A DNA stretch of 64,000 nucleotides from Desulfobulbaceae bacterium. GTDB lineage: Bacteria > Desulfobacterota > Desulfobulbia > Desulfobulbales > Desulfocapsaceae. Below are positions 34,705 to 42,784 of this stretch, piece by piece (positions within the stretch are counted from its first letter, which is position 1; every line of letters begins with the position of its first letter). Both the position numbers and the translations under genes were made by a program. The stretch covers positions 120,806 to 184,805 of the forward strand of contig JAGXHG010000031.1 in NCBI GenBank assembly GCA_024636345.1. The letters run 5' to 3'. Below the pieces are notes generated by a model. The model had not been told where the DNA came from. It ran no database searches and saw only the letters and a program-made list of their open reading frames with translations.

Positions 34705-36852
34705 ATGCTGACAAAAATTTTTCCGTTTTTAGCCTGGTTTCAAGACTATAGCGGCGGTAAATTCAAGCTGGATTTTGTGGCCGGCATTACGGTAGCCCTG
34801 GTGCTGATTCCCCAGTCCATGGCCTATGCCCAGCTGGCGGGTCTCCCTGCCTACTACGGCCTGTATGCCGCTTTTCTCCCCCCGATGATTGCAGCCTTGT
34901 TCGGTTCAAGTCGCCAACTCGGCACCGGCCCGGTGGCCGTTGTTTCCCTGATGTCCGCAGCCTCCCTGGCACCGCTGGCCTCGGCCGGTTCCCCCGAGTT
35001 TATTGCCTACTCCATCGCCTTGGCCCTGGTTGTCGGAATTTTCCAGTTTTCTCTGGGTGTCCTGCGTCTCGGCATGGTGGTTAATTTTCTTTCCCATCCG
35101 GTGATCAACGGCTTTACCAATGCAGCTGCCATTATCATTGCCTCCTCCCAGTTTTCCAAGTTTTTCGGCGTATATGTAGACAGTGCCCCCCACCACTATC
35201 AAACCATGGTACGGGTGTTCCAGGCTGCCATGGACTACACGCATATTCCGACCCTGGTTTACGGTATTGGCGCAGTTGCCATTATGGTCGTTCTGCGTCG
35301 TATCAATCCGCGGATTCCTAATGTGCTGATTGCAGTTGTGATCACTACCCTGCTTTCTTATTTTACCCATTTTAACAACGATGCCTCTGTGCCGGCCGGT
35401 GCTATCCACGTCGACGGAATTGAGAAAACCATGACCGAATTCAATCAGGCGATCATGGCAATCAAAGAGAAAGGTGATGAGCGTACCCGGATTGGCAAAG
35501 AAGTTGATACCCTGCAAGCCGAACATGGCAGCCATGGGGCCTCGATTGAGCTGATCAAGGCAAAACACGAAGTAGATATACTGACCGCGGAAATGGAAGA
35601 GGCCAAAATTCATTCCGAGGACTTGCGTTATGAACTACGTCACATGAAACTCGAAGCGGTGAAAGAGGGAGAGCAATTTACCTTCTACCCCAAGGGACAT
35701 CTGCCCGATGGCCTCAAGGGTGACGGCGGTACCTGGAGGATCAAGGTAAAAAACAGTTCTCTGGATCCAGCGAAGATCACCATGATGGGTGGCGGTGCTA
35801 TTGTCGGCACGATCCCTGAAGGCCTGCCGAAATTCGCCATACCAGTCCTGAATGCCAAGACTTTTTCCAAACTGCTGCCCACAGCGATTATCATTTCCCT
35901 GCTTGGTTTCATGGAGGCCATCGCCATTGCCAAGGCCATGGCGGCCAAGACCGGACAGAAACTCGATCCCAATCAGGAACTGATCGGACAGGGACTTGGA
36001 AATATACTGGGATCACTCAGCTCCAGTTACGCAACTTCCGGTTCTTTCTCCCGTTCTGCGGTCAACCTGCAGGCTGGTGCGGTCTCCGGTATCTCTTCGG
36101 TGGTCACCTCCCTGATGGTAGTTGCCACCCTGCTTTTCTTCACCCCACTGCTCTATCATCTGCCCCAGGCCACTCTGGCTGCAGTCATCATGATGGCGGT
36201 TATCGGCCTGCTCAACGTCAAGGGCTTTGCCCATGCCTGGAAGGCTCAGTGGTATGATGGTGCCATCTCCATCCTCGCATTCTGCGTCACCCTTTATTTT
36301 GCACCGCATCTTGACAAGGGCATCATGGTCGGTGTCGCACTATCCATGGCAGTCTTTCTCTACAAGTCGATGCGTCCTGTAGTGGCCTCTCTGTCAATGA
36401 ATGAGAACAATGTTCTGACAAACGCTGAGCATTATCGCTTAAAAGGTTGCCGCCATGTGTCAGTGGTGCGTTTTGACGGCGCGTTGTTCTTTGCCAACGC
36501 CAGCTATCTTGATGAGCAGGTTGCCAAGTTCCGTACCGAACAGCCCGACCTGCGTTACGTCCTCCTTGATGCCAAGGGTATCAACGACATGGACGCCTCG
36601 GGAGAAGAGGCTCTGGCCATGCTCGTTGCCCGCATGCGTGCAGCCAAACTTGGCTTTGCCATGTGCGGTATCAAAGGTCAGGTCATGACCGTTATGGAGC
36701 GCACCGGCCTCCATAATAAAATCGGAGCCGATCATCTCTTCCCTGATACGGAAACAGCGCTTAAGTCCATTCTCGAGGAGATCCACACCAATCCCGACCT
36801 GCCTCTTAAGGGCTGTGGAGACTGCCCTTTGACGAAGTATATCCCAGCCTAA
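34705..36852 (+). CDS. SulP-family anion transporter with a large central insertion and STAS domain
   Basis: Predicted inner-membrane permease for sulfate, bicarbonate or related anions (715 aa; family members are usually 550-600). The N-terminal signature FVAGITVALVLIPQSMAYAQ and the later PEGLPKFAIP and GFMEAIAIAKAMAAKTGQ blocks are clear. Between them, at residues about 230-360, is an extra soluble segment of some 125 residues: a charged helical, probably coiled-coil part, then a short beta-rich part. A STAS domain (about 585-690, with NDMDASGEEAL) and a Cys pair in GCGDC end the protein. The ATG at 34705 has AGAGGA upstream. Its position between two Ehr modules and its shared promoter-like element suggest a link to the carbonic anhydrase-like protein. 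Substrate is not proven. Confidence 0.88.
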   Translation: MLTKIFPFLAWFQDYSGGKFKLDFVAGITVALVLIPQSMAYAQLAGLPAYYGLYAAFLPPMIAALFGSSRQLGTGPVAVVSLMSAASLAPLASAGSPEFIAYSIALALVVGIFQFSLGVLRLGMVVNFLSHPVINGFTNAAAIIIASSQFSKFFGVYVDSAPHHYQTMVRVFQAAMDYTHIPTLVYGIGAVAIMVVLRRINPRIPNVLIAVVITTLLSYFTHFNNDASVPAGAIHVDGIEKTMTEFNQAIMAIKEKGDERTRIGKEVDTLQAEHGSHGASIELIKAKHEVDILTAEMEEAKIHSEDLRYELRHMKLEAVKEGEQFTFYPKGHLPDGLKGDGGTWRIKVKNSSLDPAKITMMGGGAIVGTIPEGLPKFAIPVLNAKTFSKLLPTAIIISLLGFMEAIAIAKAMAAKTGQKLDPNQELIGQGLGNILGSLSSSYATSGSFSRSAVNLQAGAVSGISSVVTSLMVVATLLFFTPLLYHLPQATLAAVIMMAVIGLLNVKGFAHAWKAQWYDGAISILAFCVTLYFAPHLDKGIMVGVALSMAVFLYKSMRPVVASLSMNENNVLTNAEHYRLKGCRHVSVVRFDGALFFANASYLDEQVAKFRTEQPDLRYVLLDAKGINDMDASGEEALAMLVARMRAAKLGFAMCGIKGQVMTVMERTGLHNKIGADHLFPDTETALKSILEEIHTNPDLPLKGCGDCPLTKYIPA

Positions 36853-36869
36853 GGCAGCCTAAACGTATT

Positions 36870-36921
36870 GCTTAATAAAAAGCCGGGTGTCCCTTTGAGG
36901 ATGTCTGACTTTTTATTAAGC
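36870..36921 (+). terminator. Long hairpin after sulP
   Basis: GCTTAATAAAAAG (36870-36882) and CTTTTTATTAAGC (36909-36921) are exact complements, with partial pairing continuing inward. The right arm includes five T. It begins 17 bases after the sulP stop and probably ends that transcript, in either direction. Confidence 0.6.
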
Positions 36922-36959
36922 CAACGTGAGATGAGATAAAACGTCCCACATTTCAAATC

Positions 36960-37220
36960 TTACCCAAGGGTATAACATGCATGGGCATACTCGTGATGGG
37001 CTACAAAAGGTCGTTTACAACTTTCAGATACCATTTTATTTTCTAAAAAATTGACAATCACAACAACATTATAATATAAATCGTCTGGTACGTAACAGGC
37101 ATTGACAATGGAGACGGGAATATCTTCATTGTCATCATTCTGCTCCTTTTCCGGGCAGGGCCATGGGTGAGGTGAGGAGTGACGATGGATTCGCACAGAC
37201 TCACTTACCTGCTTCGCCAT
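36960..37220 (-). pseudogene. Small reading frame, possible remnant of a glycine cleavage H-like protein
   Basis: An open frame of 86 codons on the minus strand contains CYVPDDLYYNV and, further on, HEYAHACYTLG. These faintly recall the start of lipoyl-carrier H proteins (DLYYNV ... YAQ-x3-G). The lipoyl-lysine region is absent and spacing is wrong, so if real it is a fragment. A sigma-70-like promoter on the opposite strand overlaps it. It may be chance. Confidence 0.2.
37051..37080 (+). promoter_or_regulatory. Candidate sigma-70 promoter for Ehr module B
   Basis: TTGACA at 37051-37056 and TATAAA at 37075-37080 are 18 bases apart, about 190 bases before the first gene of module B and beyond the sulP hairpin. 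This would let module B be expressed apart from sulP. Confidence 0.45.
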
Positions 37221-37271
37221 TCCCTTGATGATTTTCAAAAGAGACCATCAATGATGAGTCATGGATAAGAA

Positions 37272-38192
37272 ATGAAAACCACAATACTGCAACTGTTCCT
37301 GCATCTGCTTCTGCTTTTCAGCCTTTCTCCGTTGCTGGCGGGTGTTATCGGCAAGACTAAGGCACTTTTTGCCGGCCGCATCGGTCCACCATTTCTCCAG
37401 TTGTACTTTGACATCTGGAAGTTGTTCAGCAAGAGACTGGTCATCAGCCGCACCACCACCTGGATTTTCCGGGTCGGACCAGTGACAGGCCTTGTCGTTC
37501 CGGTGCTTGCGGCCCTCCTGATCCCCTTCGGGGCCATCGGCGCGCCCATCTCCTTTAGCGGCGACCTGATCTTTTTTGTCTATCTTTTCGGATTATCCCG
37601 TTTCTTCATCGCCTCTTCCGCACTTGATACCGGCTCTCCCTTTGAAGGCATGGGAGCGGTACGTGAGGTTACCTATTCCTGTCTGGCTGAACCCACCATT
37701 TTATTATCCTTCATCGTTCTGTCCCGGCTTTCCGGATCACTTTCCCTGGATGCCATGTTCGGCCAGACCCTGACAGGATCCTGGCATAGTGCCGCGCCAT
37801 CACTGCTGTTAATCCTAGTGTGCCTGTTCCTTGTGACCCTGGTGGAAAACTGCCGCATCCCCTTTGATGATCCTAACACCCACCTGGAATTGACCATGAT
37901 CCACGAAGTCATGGTCCTTGATCATAGCGGGCCGGATTTCGCCCTGATTCTCTATGGCGCGGCCATGAAACTCTTTGTCCTTGGTGCCTTGGTGGTGGGC
38001 TTATTAGTTCCTGACACAACAGGCAATATGGCCCTTGATATCCTGCTGTTTACCGGCTGTATGCTGCTGCTGGCCGTGCTTGTCGGGGTCGTTGAATCCA
38101 CCATCGCCCGCTTACGGCTGATACGGATTCCGCAACTACTGGTGGGCGGCATGCTGCTCTCATTTTTCTCACTGATCCTGCTTTTAAGGTAA
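37272..38192 (+). CDS. hyfC: HyfC-like (NuoH-type) membrane subunit, Ehr module B
   Basis: Paralogue of the module A subunit at 28994 (306 aa, about eight helices). The same landmarks are seen: GPPFLQLYFDIWKLFSKR, DTGSPFEGMGAVREVTYS and ENCRIPFDDPNTHLELTMIH. It would connect the redox arm to the membrane arm. It opens module B, whose order is C-E-F-G-I-B rather than B-C-E-F-G-I. The ribosome site is weak. The HyfE-like gene starts four bases after its stop. Confidence 0.91.
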   Translation: MKTTILQLFLHLLLLFSLSPLLAGVIGKTKALFAGRIGPPFLQLYFDIWKLFSKRLVISRTTTWIFRVGPVTGLVVPVLAALLIPFGAIGAPISFSGDLIFFVYLFGLSRFFIASSALDTGSPFEGMGAVREVTYSCLAEPTILLSFIVLSRLSGSLSLDAMFGQTLTGSWHSAAPSLLLILVCLFLVTLVENCRIPFDDPNTHLELTMIHEVMVLDHSGPDFALILYGAAMKLFVLGALVVGLLVPDTTGNMALDILLFTGCMLLLAVLVGVVESTIARLRLIRIPQLLVGGMLLSFFSLILLLR

Positions 38193-38196
38193 CTCC

Positions 38197-38835
38197 ATGA
38201 ATAATACTGCCAACCTTCTGTTGTTACTGGTCGTCATGCTCAACTTCTTTATTTTGGGCAGCAGCCGCCTGGGGTCGAATATCCGCACAATTGCCATTCA
38301 GGGTGGGATGATTTCCCTGTTGCCTGTTCTCGCTCACGGATTTTCCAACCATACCATCTTTCTGGCAGTCGCGGCCTTTCTGCTCAAGGGAATTGCCATC
38401 CCGTACCTGCTTTTCAGGGCCGTCCGTCAGGTTCATATCGGCCGGGAGATCGAGCCTTTGTTCGGCTATGTGCCAACCCTTATTCTTGGTACCCTGGCCA
38501 CCGCCGCTTCCTTTATCTTCAGCGACCGGTTGCCGCTGATTGCCGAACACAGCCAGACACTTTTCGTCCCGGTAGGTCTTGCCACCCTGGCCACCGGCTT
38601 TCTTCTGCTCATTACCCGACGTAAGGCCATTAATCAGGTCATTGGCTACCTGATCTTTGAAAATGGTATCTTCATCTTCGGTATGCTGTTGACTGAAGCC
38701 ATGCCCCTCATGGTGGAGTCAGGCGTCCTGCTCGATCTGCTGGTTGCAGTCTTTATTATGGTTATTGTCATGCATCAGATCAAACGCGAATTTTCCACTA
38801 TCAATATTGACCAGCTGACGTCATTAAAAGAATAA
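38197..38835 (+). CDS. hyfE: HyfE-like membrane subunit (NuoK-related), Ehr module B
   Basis: 212-aa membrane protein parallel to the module A copy at 29908: FLLKGIAIPYLLFRAV, REIEPLFGYVPT, QVIGYLIFENGIFIFG and ESGVLLDLLVAVFIMVIV. AAGGT lies six bases before the ATG. As in module A, the link to the HyfF-like gene is interrupted, here by 169 bases holding a degenerate repeat. Confidence 0.9.
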   Translation: MNNTANLLLLLVVMLNFFILGSSRLGSNIRTIAIQGGMISLLPVLAHGFSNHTIFLAVAAFLLKGIAIPYLLFRAVRQVHIGREIEPLFGYVPTLILGTLATAASFIFSDRLPLIAEHSQTLFVPVGLATLATGFLLLITRRKAINQVIGYLIFENGIFIFGMLLTEAMPLMVESGVLLDLLVAVFIMVIVMHQIKREFSTINIDQLTSLKE

Positions 38836-38857
38836 TAACATCTCACAAAATCCATTA

Positions 38858-38960
38858 TGGTCATTCCATACGATGAAAGGAATCTTTCACTCTGCTGACT
38901 TCTTGAACCTGACGTTCAGTGGAGTCTCGAATACGTAAGATTGCTTACCTGGTTGAAATG
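38858..38960. repeat. Degenerate intergenic repeat (TGGTCATTCC type)
   Basis: The gap begins ATGGTCATTCCATACGATGA and ends near GAAATGACAGGATTACGACT. It shares pieces with the sequence at 45357-45480 (TGGTCATTCCAAACAAAGTA, then ACTGTGTTGATT). This resembles the GTCATTCCGAACGAAGTGAGG-type elements scattered in many deltaproteobacterial genomes. The copy is worn and its borders are approximate. Confidence 0.4.
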
Positions 38961-39004
38961 ACAGGATTACGACTTCAAAAACTTTTTTAAGCTACTCGAA
39001 TACT

Positions 39005-40450
39005 ATGGAAAATAATCTTATCACACTCCTGTTACTTATTCCTTTCAGCGGAGTCTTACTCGCTTTGGTTCTACCTTCAAATCGTTTCAGGCCGTGGCTG
39101 TTGCCCATAGTCAGCATGATGCATCTGGCACTGACCTTCCTTATCATCCAGGCCGGACCACTGTCGGCAGCCAATGGCTGGCTGGGCGTTGATGCCCTCA
39201 GCCGTCTCATCCTGCTGATTATCAGTCTGCTCTTCTGCGGCTGTTCATTTTACGCCTTGGGCTATCTTCGTTACCGTCTTTCCTGGGGAAACAGGGTCTT
39301 TGTAAGCTGCCTCCTCCTCTTTCTCTTCGCCATGAGCCTTGCGACCATATCGCGTCATCTAGGTATCCTCTGGGTGGCAGTAGAGACAACCACCCTCGCC
39401 AGCGCCCCGCTTATCTATTTTAACCGTAATCGTCTCTCCATCGAGGCAACCTGGAAATATCTGCTCCTCAGTTCGGTTGGCATTGCCCTTGCCATGCTTG
39501 GTATTCTCTTTATCGCCTATGCCGGTTTGACTGAAGGCGGACACGTCAGCCTGCAATTTGACGACATCCTGCAAGGTGCCGCCAGCTTTTCCCGACCATG
39601 GCTCAGAGCCGGCTTTGTCTTTCTCCTTGTGGGCTTTGGCACCAAGGTAGGTTTTGCCCCACTGCACACCTGGAAGCCAGATGCTTATGGCGAGGCACCC
39701 GGTGTAGTTGGCGCGCTCCTGGCCGGTGGACTTACCAGTGTGGCCTTTCTTGCCCTCCTTCGGACCCTGCAGATTATGGATGCTGCCAGTGAAGCGGTCC
39801 TGGCCCGTGAGGCCTTCCTGGCCATGGGACTTATCTCAATGGCCTTTGCTGCTGTTTTTGTTGTCCGCCAGCCTGACTTTAAACGCATGCTTGCCTATTC
39901 CAGTGTTGAACATATGGGAATTATTGCCATCGGGGTCAGCATGGGCGGGATTGCCACCTATGGGGCCATGCTGCATCTGATGAATAATGCTATGACCAAG
40001 GGGGTTCTTTTCCTGTCGTCGGCCAATATTCATCGTCGTTTTGGTAGCAAACGGATGGATGAAGTCCGTGGAGCCATAACCCTGGTGCCTTTTTCCTCCA
40101 TTCTTTTTCTTTTAGGCTTTATTGCCATCACCGGTTCACCGCCGTTTGGCCCGTTTATCAGTGAATTTACTATCCTGCAGGGGGTTTTCAGCGGCGGTCA
40201 TTATGTTACCGGTGGACTTTTTCTTTTCTTCCTGGCGGTCATCTTCATCGGAATGGGCACGACAGTACTTTCAGTTGTCTTTGGTACTCCATCAGAGAAT
40301 GCAGGCGATAAGGATTATCGAGAGACCTTTGCCACTACCGGGATGCCATTGCTTATGCTGCTGATCATCTTTGTTCTGGGTGTCTATTTACCTGATTCAA
40401 TCCGCCAGATTTTTGTTGATGCGGCCGCATTACTTGAGGTGAGAGCATGA
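39005..40450 (+). CDS. hyfF: HyfF-like antiporter-type membrane subunit, Ehr module B
   Basis: 481-aa NuoN/M-type subunit, about 14 helices: LWVAVETTTLASAPLIY, KVGFAPLHTWKPDAYGEAPG, YSSVEHMGIIAIGVSMGG and MNNAMTKGVLFLSSAN. The last motif has the Lys of the antiporter family but MNN where module A has IHH. No clear ribosome site is seen before the ATG, perhaps because the upstream gap has been rearranged. The stop overlaps the HyfG-like start (ATGA). Confidence 0.9.
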   Translation: MENNLITLLLLIPFSGVLLALVLPSNRFRPWLLPIVSMMHLALTFLIIQAGPLSAANGWLGVDALSRLILLIISLLFCGCSFYALGYLRYRLSWGNRVFVSCLLLFLFAMSLATISRHLGILWVAVETTTLASAPLIYFNRNRLSIEATWKYLLLSSVGIALAMLGILFIAYAGLTEGGHVSLQFDDILQGAASFSRPWLRAGFVFLLVGFGTKVGFAPLHTWKPDAYGEAPGVVGALLAGGLTSVAFLALLRTLQIMDAASEAVLAREAFLAMGLISMAFAAVFVVRQPDFKRMLAYSSVEHMGIIAIGVSMGGIATYGAMLHLMNNAMTKGVLFLSSANIHRRFGSKRMDEVRGAITLVPFSSILFLLGFIAITGSPPFGPFISEFTILQGVFSGGHYVTGGLFLFFLAVIFIGMGTTVLSVVFGTPSENAGDKDYRETFATTGMPLLMLLIIFVLGVYLPDSIRQIFVDAAALLEVRA

Positions 40451-41982
40451 TGAAACAGAATATTGAGCCGCAACTCATGAAAAATGGTGGGACTGTTGAT
40501 CTAAGCCTGGTGGAATCACTCAGTTATGATGACTTCAGTCGCTGCCTGCTGACCGAAGTCGAAACAGGCGGCAGGGTGGCCGCATTTTTCGGTGTTCCAG
40601 GGGTAGGGAAGAACGATGATCTTGAGTTGTTCGCCCTCATTGCCAGGGATCGCCATGCGACAATTGCTGTGTACAGAACCGAGGTTGGGACCTCTTTCCC
40701 TTCCCTTACCACCAGTTGTCCGCAGCTCCATCTGTTTGAAAGAGAGATTGCGGAACAATACGGGGTCAGGCCAACAGACCATCCCTGGCTCAAGCCCGTA
40801 CGTTTTCACCGGGTCTGGCAAGGAAAAACCGATGTCTGGGGCCGCCCGCTGGACCAACATCCGCTGCCAGGTGATATGGAGTATTACCGGGTGGAGGGTG
40901 ATGGAGTACATGAAGTAGCTGTCGGCCCGGTTCATGCCGGAATCATCGAACCTGGTCATTTCCGTTTCCAGTGCTATGGGGAAAAGGTGATGCATCTTGA
41001 GATATCCCTTGGCTACCAGCACCGGGGTATTGAGCCGATGCTGCTCCAGGGTCCGCATTCCTCGACCATGGCCCAAATGGAAACCATTGCCGGTGATACC
41101 ACTATCGGTCATGGCCTTGCCTACTGTCAGGTTATTGAGGCCTTAAGCGGCTGCGAGGTTCCAGCCCGAGCCCAGTCCATCCGTGCCATGGGACTGGAAC
41201 TGGAACGACTGGCCAACCATGTGGGCGATATCGGGGCCCTGGCCGGTGATGTTGGTTTTCTACCCACCGCCTCCTTTTGCGGCCGCCTGCGCGGCGACTA
41301 TCTCAACCTGAGTGCGGCTTTGTGCGGCAGTCGGTTTGGACGAGGTCTGGTGCGCCCTGGCGGAGTTCTCTTCGACCTTGATGCAACGCTTGAAAGCGCA
41401 GTGCAAACCCGCATCGATGAGATTGAAAGTAATACTCTAGGCGCACTTAATCTTTTCTTTGATGCACCTTCGGTCTTGAGCCGTCTTGAAGGGTGTGGTC
41501 ACGTGTCCCTTTCGGTGGCTGAAGATCTTGGACTGCTGGGAGTAGCTGCCAAGGCCTGTGGTGTCCCTCGTGACAGTCGTTTTTTCCATCCCACCGGGAT
41601 ATATCGCAAGGTTTTTGACGAGCTGATAACAGAGGAAACGGGTGACGTCTGGGCCAGGGCCCATGTGCGGTACCGGGAGGTCATAGCATCCATCGACCTT
41701 CTCCGGAGAATCGGCAAGAATCTGCCGTCAGGTCCTGTCAAGGTACCAGTCGGGCCGCTTAAGGCCAATACCCTGGCTGTTTCTCTGGTGGAAGGCTGGC
41801 GGGGAGAGGTAGCTCATATTGGGATTACCGATGCCGATGGCCAGCTCCGGCGTTACAAAATAGTTGACCCCTCTTTTCATAATTGGAGTGGATTGGCCAT
41901 GGCACTGCGTGATGAACAGATCTCTGATTTTCCCCTGTGCAATAAAAGTTTTAGTTTATCTTACTGCGGCTATGATCTGTAA
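40447..41982 (+). CDS. hyfG: HyfG-like large subunit without NiFe ligands, Ehr module B
   Basis: 511-aa NuoC-NuoD type fusion, paralogous to the module A protein at 32214. The hydrogenase fold is plain (VHAGIIEPGHFRF, LGYQHRGIEPM, LELERLANHVGDIGALA). Both NiFe ligand pairs are missing: ETIAGDTTIGHG at 212-223 stands in place of RxCGxC, and DPSFHNW near the C-terminus in place of DPCxxC. The same replacements occur in module A, so the loss came before the duplication. The tail after DPSFHNW (DFPLCNKSFSLSYCGYDL) is also shared and carries two Cys, perhaps structural. It cannot work as a normal hydrogenase. Confidence 0.9.
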   Translation: MMKQNIEPQLMKNGGTVDLSLVESLSYDDFSRCLLTEVETGGRVAAFFGVPGVGKNDDLELFALIARDRHATIAVYRTEVGTSFPSLTTSCPQLHLFEREIAEQYGVRPTDHPWLKPVRFHRVWQGKTDVWGRPLDQHPLPGDMEYYRVEGDGVHEVAVGPVHAGIIEPGHFRFQCYGEKVMHLEISLGYQHRGIEPMLLQGPHSSTMAQMETIAGDTTIGHGLAYCQVIEALSGCEVPARAQSIRAMGLELERLANHVGDIGALAGDVGFLPTASFCGRLRGDYLNLSAALCGSRFGRGLVRPGGVLFDLDATLESAVQTRIDEIESNTLGALNLFFDAPSVLSRLEGCGHVSLSVAEDLGLLGVAAKACGVPRDSRFFHPTGIYRKVFDELITEETGDVWARAHVRYREVIASIDLLRRIGKNLPSGPVKVPVGPLKANTLAVSLVEGWRGEVAHIGITDADGQLRRYKIVDPSFHNWSGLAMALRDEQISDFPLCNKSFSLSYCGYDL

Positions 41983-42017
41983 TTGGGAAAAATGAGAGAA
42001 TACAAGGATAAAACAGT

Positions 42018-42779
42018 ATGTTAGATATAATCAGCGAGCGATTTCGTCAGGGATTCAGGACCGGGAAATTCCCCTTGGAGGAGCCCAAATTAGCTCCGCG
42101 CTTTCGGGGAATGCCGGAGTTTAGGGGAGAGTGTCCATCAGGATGTAAAGCCTGTGAGCAACTTTGCCCGTTTGGTGCTTGTGGAGTACGAGAAGGGAAA
42201 ATGGCCCTTGACCTGGGTCGTTGTTTATTCTGTGCCGACTGCCAAGCCTGCCCTGAGGATCGCATCAATTTTGGCAATGAGTACCGACTGGCAGTTAGGA
42301 ACCGTCAGGATCTCCTCTTCAGCGGCGAAGAATATCCTTTAGCCAAACCCCTTGAACCTGCCCGGCTCAAGCTCTTGGGTCGTTCACTCAAACTGCGCCA
42401 GATTTCCGCTGCCGGCTGCAATGCCTGTGAGGCCGATTGCAACGTCCTTGGGACTCTGGTCTTTGACCTTGGCCGTTTTGGTATCCAGTTTGTCGCTTCC
42501 CCCCGCCATGCGGATGGGATTCTAGTCACCGGACCGGTCTCTGAAAATATGCGCACCGCAGTGCTGGACACCTATGAAGCCGTTCCTGGACCCAAAGTCG
42601 TAATCGTTGTCGGGGCCTGCGCGATCAATGGTGGACCTTTTATCCACAGCAGCGAAACAAACCAGGGGCTGGATTCCCTGCTGCCCGTGGATCTCTATAT
42701 TCCAGGCTGTACGCCGCAGCCTTATACTATTCTTGATGGCCTTCTCCGTTTGCTTGGTAGAAGGGAACAAAGGGGTTAA
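42018..42779 (+). CDS. hyfI: HyfI-like small subunit with fused 2[4Fe-4S] ferredoxin domain, Ehr module B
   Basis: 253-aa protein. The N-terminal ferredoxin domain has two full cluster motifs, Cys39-43-46-50 and Cys69-72-75-78. The C-terminal NuoB/HyfI domain has the proximal cluster cysteines 134, 137, 201 and 231. Electrons could therefore run through three clusters toward the NiFe-less large subunit. The module A paralogue has lost part of the second ferredoxin motif. AAGGA lies upstream of the ATG. The HyfB-like gene follows after five bases. Confidence 0.91.
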   Translation: MLDIISERFRQGFRTGKFPLEEPKLAPRFRGMPEFRGECPSGCKACEQLCPFGACGVREGKMALDLGRCLFCADCQACPEDRINFGNEYRLAVRNRQDLLFSGEEYPLAKPLEPARLKLLGRSLKLRQISAAGCNACEADCNVLGTLVFDLGRFGIQFVASPRHADGILVTGPVSENMRTAVLDTYEAVPGPKVVIVVGACAINGGPFIHSSETNQGLDSLLPVDLYIPGCTPQPYTILDGLLRLLGRREQRG

Positions 42780-42784
42780 AGGAC

